DNA from: Pseudomonas sp. NC02
Lineage (GTDB): Bacteria; Pseudomonadota; Gammaproteobacteria; Pseudomonadales; Pseudomonadaceae
Assembly: GCF_002874965.1 (NCBI RefSeq)
Contig: NZ_CP025624.1
Coordinates: 434,001 to 498,000 of the forward strand
Length of the DNA stretch: 64,000 bases
Direction of reading: 5' to 3'
Shown here: piece after piece, positions 60,868 through 64,000 of the stretch
How positions within the stretch are numbered: the stretch's first letter is position 1
How the letters are laid out: each line of letters begins with the position of its first letter
The notes under the pieces: model-generated
What the model saw: only the letters and a program-made list of their open reading frames with translations
Told to the model about the DNA's origin: nothing
Database searches by the model: none
Translations under genes and position numbers: made by a program

Positions 60868-61055
60868 GTTTTTTCCATTGTCATGGGGCGACGGGGGACG
60901 AATACGCTAGCACGCTGGTGGTAGGGCTTCGATGCCTGATACATGAAGATTAAAGCGCCTGCGATGTAGGGATTTACTGATTTGCCTGCAGCGCACTCAG
61001 CTCGGCAAACAGCTGGTGCAGAATCGGCCACCCACTACTCGCAGAGAAACACCGG

Positions 61056-63089
61056 ATGTTCGCTCCTGCCAATCAAAGTGCCTTTAGCCTGACCCTCGAC
61101 GGTGTGCCAAGTGTTCTCAAGGTGCGTGAGTTCACTGGCGATGAATTCATCAGCCTGCCCTATCGTTTTGACCTTGAACTGGTCAGCGAGCAACCCGACC
61201 TTGACCTGGAAAGCTTGATGCATCGCCAGGCGTTCCTGGGGTTTGATGCGCATGGCCATGGTATTCATGGCCAAGTTTATCGGGTGGCACAAGGCGACTC
61301 GGGCAAGCGCCTGACGCGTTATCAGATCACGCTGGTTCCGCGGTTGGCTTATCTTGAGCACAGCGCTCACCAGCGGATTTTCCAGAACCGGACGGTGCCG
61401 CAGATCATTGCACTGGTGCTGGAAGGGCAGGGTATCCAGGCGGATGCCTTCTCGTTTCAACTGAGCGGGGTGTACCCCGAGCGTGAGTACTGCGTTCAGT
61501 TTGGCGAAACCGATCTGGCGTTCATCCAGCGCTTGTGCGCCGAGTCGGGCATTCACTACCACTTCCAGCATCACCCCGAGCGCCACCTTTTGGTGTTCGG
61601 CGATGACCAGAGCGTGTTCGCCCAGCCTGAGCAAGCCACTCAATACGCGGCGGGTTCAGGGATGGTTGCCGACACGCCGGTGATCAAGCGTTTTACCCTG
61701 GGGTTGAAGACCCGTACCACCGATGTGAATCTGCGGGACTACGACTTCAGAAAGCCACGCCTGAGCTTGGAAAGCACGGCGTCCGGCGGCCAGCGTCCCA
61801 TGCTGGAGGAACAGTGTTATCCCGGGAATTTTACGGATCGCGCTCATGGTAAATACCTGGCGCAACGTAGGTTGGAGCGCCATCGCGGTGACTTTCGCCA
61901 GGCCAGTGGCCATAGCGACCAGCCGTCCCTGGTCAGCGGGCAGTTCCTGAGGATGGGAGGGCATCCTCGCCAGGAATGGAATGATTTGTGGCTGGTCACC
62001 CAGGTGACGCATGCAGGGCGCCAGCCTCAGGTGCTGGAGGAGTCGACCATCGACGCCTCAGGTGATGAATCGGCTCAGGGCTACAGCAATCACTTTGTCG
62101 TAACGCCATGGGAGGTGCCGTTTCGAACACCGCTGCTGGTATCGCGACCGCCGGTGTCTGGCTATCAAAACGCCGTGGTTACAGGGCCGGCAGGCAGCGA
62201 GATCCATTGTGACGAGTATGGCCGGGTCAAGGTGCAGATGGCCTGGGATCGCGCCGGGGAGCACGACGAACATTCCAGTTGCTGGCTGCGGGTGGCCAGT
62301 GGCTGGGCCCATGAGCACTACGGCTCGGTGTTGATCCCGCGGGTAGGCATGGAGGTGCTGGTGGGTTTCGTCGACGGCGACGCCGACACGCCGCTGGTGG
62401 TCGGTTGCCTGGCCAATGCCGCCACGCCGGTGCCGCTGGACCTGCCAGCCGACAAGACCCGCAGCATCTTCCGTAGCCAGACCAGCCCCGGCGGCGGTGG
62501 CTACAACGAGCTGCGCATCGAGGACCGCAAGGGTGCCGAGGAAATCTACCTGCGCGCCCAGCGCAACTGGACCCAGCATGTACTGCACGACCAGCACGTG
62601 CAGGTCGACAACCAGCGCGACGTGATCGTCAAAGGCCTTGATCGTCACGAGCTTCAGGGCGAAGAACAGCGCACCACCCACGGCAACCGCCTGACCGAAC
62701 TCAAGCAGGACGATCACCTGATGGTCGCGGGCTCCCAGCAGGTACGTGCCGGGTTGACCATTCACATCGGTGCCGGGAAAAACGTCGTTATTGATGCGGG
62801 TGCCAGCGTGACCCTCCAGGCCGGTGGGCAGTGGATCAACGTTTCGGCGGGCGGGATTTTCAGCAGCACGCAAATCCAGCTTGGCGGCGCCCCGGCACCG
62901 GCGGGAGCGCCGCTGACGCCGGGGCTGCAGGAAAAGTTGCTGGCGGTAATACCTGCACCGTTGAGTGCCGTCCAGGTGTTAAGCCTGAAGCGCAGCGCAC
63001 CCTTTTGCGAAGAGTGCGAGCGCTGCAGGAATGGCGTGTGCAATACGCCCCTGCATCGCAATACATCACTGCCCGCGGGTGCGCCATGA
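61056..63089 (+). CDS. vgrG: Type VI secretion tip protein VgrG
   Basis: A 677-residue spike protein of the contractile T6SS needle. The gp27-like part is residues 1 to about 370 (SLTLDGVPSVLKVREFTG; YRITLVPRLAYL-like region; FVQRLCAESGIHYHF-like region), followed by the gp5-like OB fold (GPAGSEIHCDEYGRVKVQ) and the beta-helical needle (NVVIDAGASVTLQAGGQWINVSAGGIFSS). A tail of about 45 residues ends in a Cys cluster (Cys651, 654, 657, 662: FCEECERCRNGVC), perhaps metal-binding. No baseplate or sheath genes are nearby, so it is an orphan vgrG. It overlaps the next gene by ATGA. Confidence 0.92.
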   Translation: MFAPANQSAFSLTLDGVPSVLKVREFTGDEFISLPYRFDLELVSEQPDLDLESLMHRQAFLGFDAHGHGIHGQVYRVAQGDSGKRLTRYQITLVPRLAYLEHSAHQRIFQNRTVPQIIALVLEGQGIQADAFSFQLSGVYPEREYCVQFGETDLAFIQRLCAESGIHYHFQHHPERHLLVFGDDQSVFAQPEQATQYAAGSGMVADTPVIKRFTLGLKTRTTDVNLRDYDFRKPRLSLESTASGGQRPMLEEQCYPGNFTDRAHGKYLAQRRLERHRGDFRQASGHSDQPSLVSGQFLRMGGHPRQEWNDLWLVTQVTHAGRQPQVLEESTIDASGDESAQGYSNHFVVTPWEVPFRTPLLVSRPPVSGYQNAVVTGPAGSEIHCDEYGRVKVQMAWDRAGEHDEHSSCWLRVASGWAHEHYGSVLIPRVGMEVLVGFVDGDADTPLVVGCLANAATPVPLDLPADKTRSIFRSQTSPGGGGYNELRIEDRKGAEEIYLRAQRNWTQHVLHDQHVQVDNQRDVIVKGLDRHELQGEEQRTTHGNRLTELKQDDHLMVAGSQQVRAGLTIHIGAGKNVVIDAGASVTLQAGGQWINVSAGGIFSSTQIQLGGAPAPAGAPLTPGLQEKLLAVIPAPLSAVQVLSLKRSAPFCEECERCRNGVCNTPLHRNTSLPAGAP

Positions 63090-63799
63090 TTTCTCCCGGG
63101 CAGTGGCTTGAGGCTGCGCCGTTGCAGGCGGGCGAGCAGTTGTTTGTGGTGATGGGCAATGCCAGCGACTGCAAGCCGCTCGATGCGTGGCGGCGTACCG
63201 ACGGACGTGCACTTAGCCCCATCTGGGCGGGCAGCGAGTATGCAGCGTGGGAGGAGGTCATGCCCTACGTCGCGGTGGTCGCCGTCGACAGCGCTTTTTT
63301 GAAATGGGCCGCTGAATGTGAAGGTATCGACTGGGGTTGGCTGGCGGTGTCGTCCTGTTCCTTGCACACCGTCGTCGAGCATCTGCGCAGCCTGACCAAG
63401 GTACTGTTGCCGGAAGGGCCGGCGGTGTTCTTTCGCTTCTGGGACGGTGCTTATGTCCTGCCTGTGTTGCAGGCGCTGGGGCCACAGGCAAAGGAGTTGC
63501 TCCCGGTGTTCAGTCGCTACTGGATCAATGGTCGCCAGCATGAGGTAGCGGTTACGGCAGCGGGAGCGGCAAAGCCCGGCCCATGGTGGCAAGTGCCGCC
63601 GCATGTTCTCCAGCACCTGGGTGAGCAATCGAGCGTTACGCAGGTGGACAACCTGTTGCAATGGCTGGAAGAACAGCGCCCGGACCTATACAGCGCCTTT
63701 GTGCCAGCGACCTTGAAGCACAAGGTCGCCTACTTCGTGCGCCGGCCGGATGTCAGCCATCAGGCGCTGGCCGCCTGGCTGGCCTCAGAGCTGGGTTGA
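63086..63799 (+). CDS. DUF4123 T6SS effector adaptor (Tap/Tec type)
   Basis: A 237-residue DUF4123 protein starting [14 protein letters not shown]. Recognisable parts: [55 protein letters not shown]4123 proteins load a specific effector onto the VgrG encoded upstream, and their gene normally lies between vgrG and the effector gene. Here the next gene is an unrelated one on the opposite strand, whose stop overlaps by 15 bases, so no cargo gene follows. Confidence 0.85.
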   Translation: MISPGQWLEAAPLQAGEQLFVVMGNASDCKPLDAWRRTDGRALSPIWAGSEYAAWEEVMPYVAVVAVDSAFLKWAAECEGIDWGWLAVSSCSLHTVVEHLRSLTKVLLPEGPAVFFRFWDGAYVLPVLQALGPQAKELLPVFSRYWINGRQHEVAVTAAGAAKPGPWWQVPPHVLQHLGEQSSVTQVDNLLQWLEEQRPDLYSAFVPATLKHKVAYFVRRPDVSHQALAAWLASELG

Positions 63800-64000
63800 G
63801 GTCAGCGACTGCTGCAGGTCCTCGATCAGGTCTTCAATGGCCTCGATGCCCACCGACAGGCGAATCATCTCCGGCTTCACCCCGGCCTTCGCCTGCTCCT
63901 GTTCATTCATCTGGCGATGGGTGGTGGACGCCGGGTGGCAGGCCAGGGACTTGGCATCGCCAATGTTCACCAGGCGCTTGAAGATCTGCAGCGAATCGTA
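63785..64000 (-). CDS. O-acetylhomoserine sulfhydrylase-like PLP enzyme, C-terminal part
   Basis: The last 71 codons of a gene that continues beyond the right edge. The visible [20 protein letters not shown] and [20 protein letters not shown] are the C-terminal signature of the Cys/Met metabolism PLP-dependent family; the [12 protein letters not shown] block is typical of MetY, which makes homocysteine from O-acetylhomoserine and sulfide. The PLP lysine region is outside the window, so the exact family member is provisional. Confidence 0.82.
   Translation of the reverse strand, partial: YDSLQIFKRLVNIGDAKSLACHPASTTHRQMNEQEQAKAGVKPEMIRLSVGIEAIEDLIEDLQQSLTSTQL

Noticed and set aside
60837..61031. 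Small open frame upstream of DUF2165
   Set aside because: No ribosome binding site, no family resemblance, overlaps the DUF2165 start.

Overview
The window is high-GC chromosomal DNA from a fluorescent pseudomonad, most likely the Pseudomonas fluorescens species group. The signs are the conserved gene order priA-rpmE-maeB-mrcA-pil-aroK-aroB-(DamX-like)-gltB-gltD-hemE, a trifunctional putA divergent from putP, typical Pseudomonas protein sequences, and ten REP/REPIN palindromes of two sequence families. No rRNA, tRNA, CRISPR array, insertion sequence or prophage was seen.

1-20.5 kb is core genome: the 5' end of priA (primosome), rpmE, a secreted thermonuclease whose first codons contain the rpmE terminator, maeB, mrcA (PBP1A), a reduced pilMNO/PQ cluster, aroK-aroB, a DamX-like SPOR ATPase, glutamate synthase gltBD, and hemE. 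The pil cluster is degenerate or specialised: PilM lacks most of its C-terminal half, PilO and PilP are fused without the PilP lipid anchor, and PilQ lacks the AMIN region. Together they resemble the hof/com DNA-uptake version of the system.

20.5-23 kb holds a divergent YnfM-like exporter and LysR regulator. 22.9-39.3 kb is an aryl polyene (APE) biosynthesis operon on the minus strand, read from a promoter near 39.34 kb. It has a chain-length-factor-like KS, acyltransferase, two ACPs, membrane protein, aryl-ACP ligase fused to a dehydratase-like domain, glycosyltransferase, second acyltransferase, ammonia-lyase, thioesterase, LolA-like carrier, MMPL transporter, methyltransferase, lipoproteins, two more ketosynthases, a dehydratase and a ketoreductase. 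Nearly all junctions are 4-base ATGA overlaps. A complete REPIN sits in frame inside the LolA-like gene.

39.5-51.4 kb carries an orphan ParA, a frameshifted DUF3077-like small gene behind an unusual leader with interleaved complementary segments (a possible pseudoknot), trxC, an AT-richer MFS gene, selO, mscK, a CPA1 antiporter, and a chemoreceptor with a FliA-type promoter. 51.6-64 kb carries a small-coiled-coil/ZapA pair, an acyl-CoA dehydrogenase, the putA/putP divergon with five GTTGCA boxes between the genes, a DUF2165 membrane protein, an orphan vgrG-DUF4123 pair with no visible effector, and the 3' end of an O-acetylhomoserine sulfhydrylase-like gene. All functions are assigned by reading motifs and from family knowledge; no database search was run.
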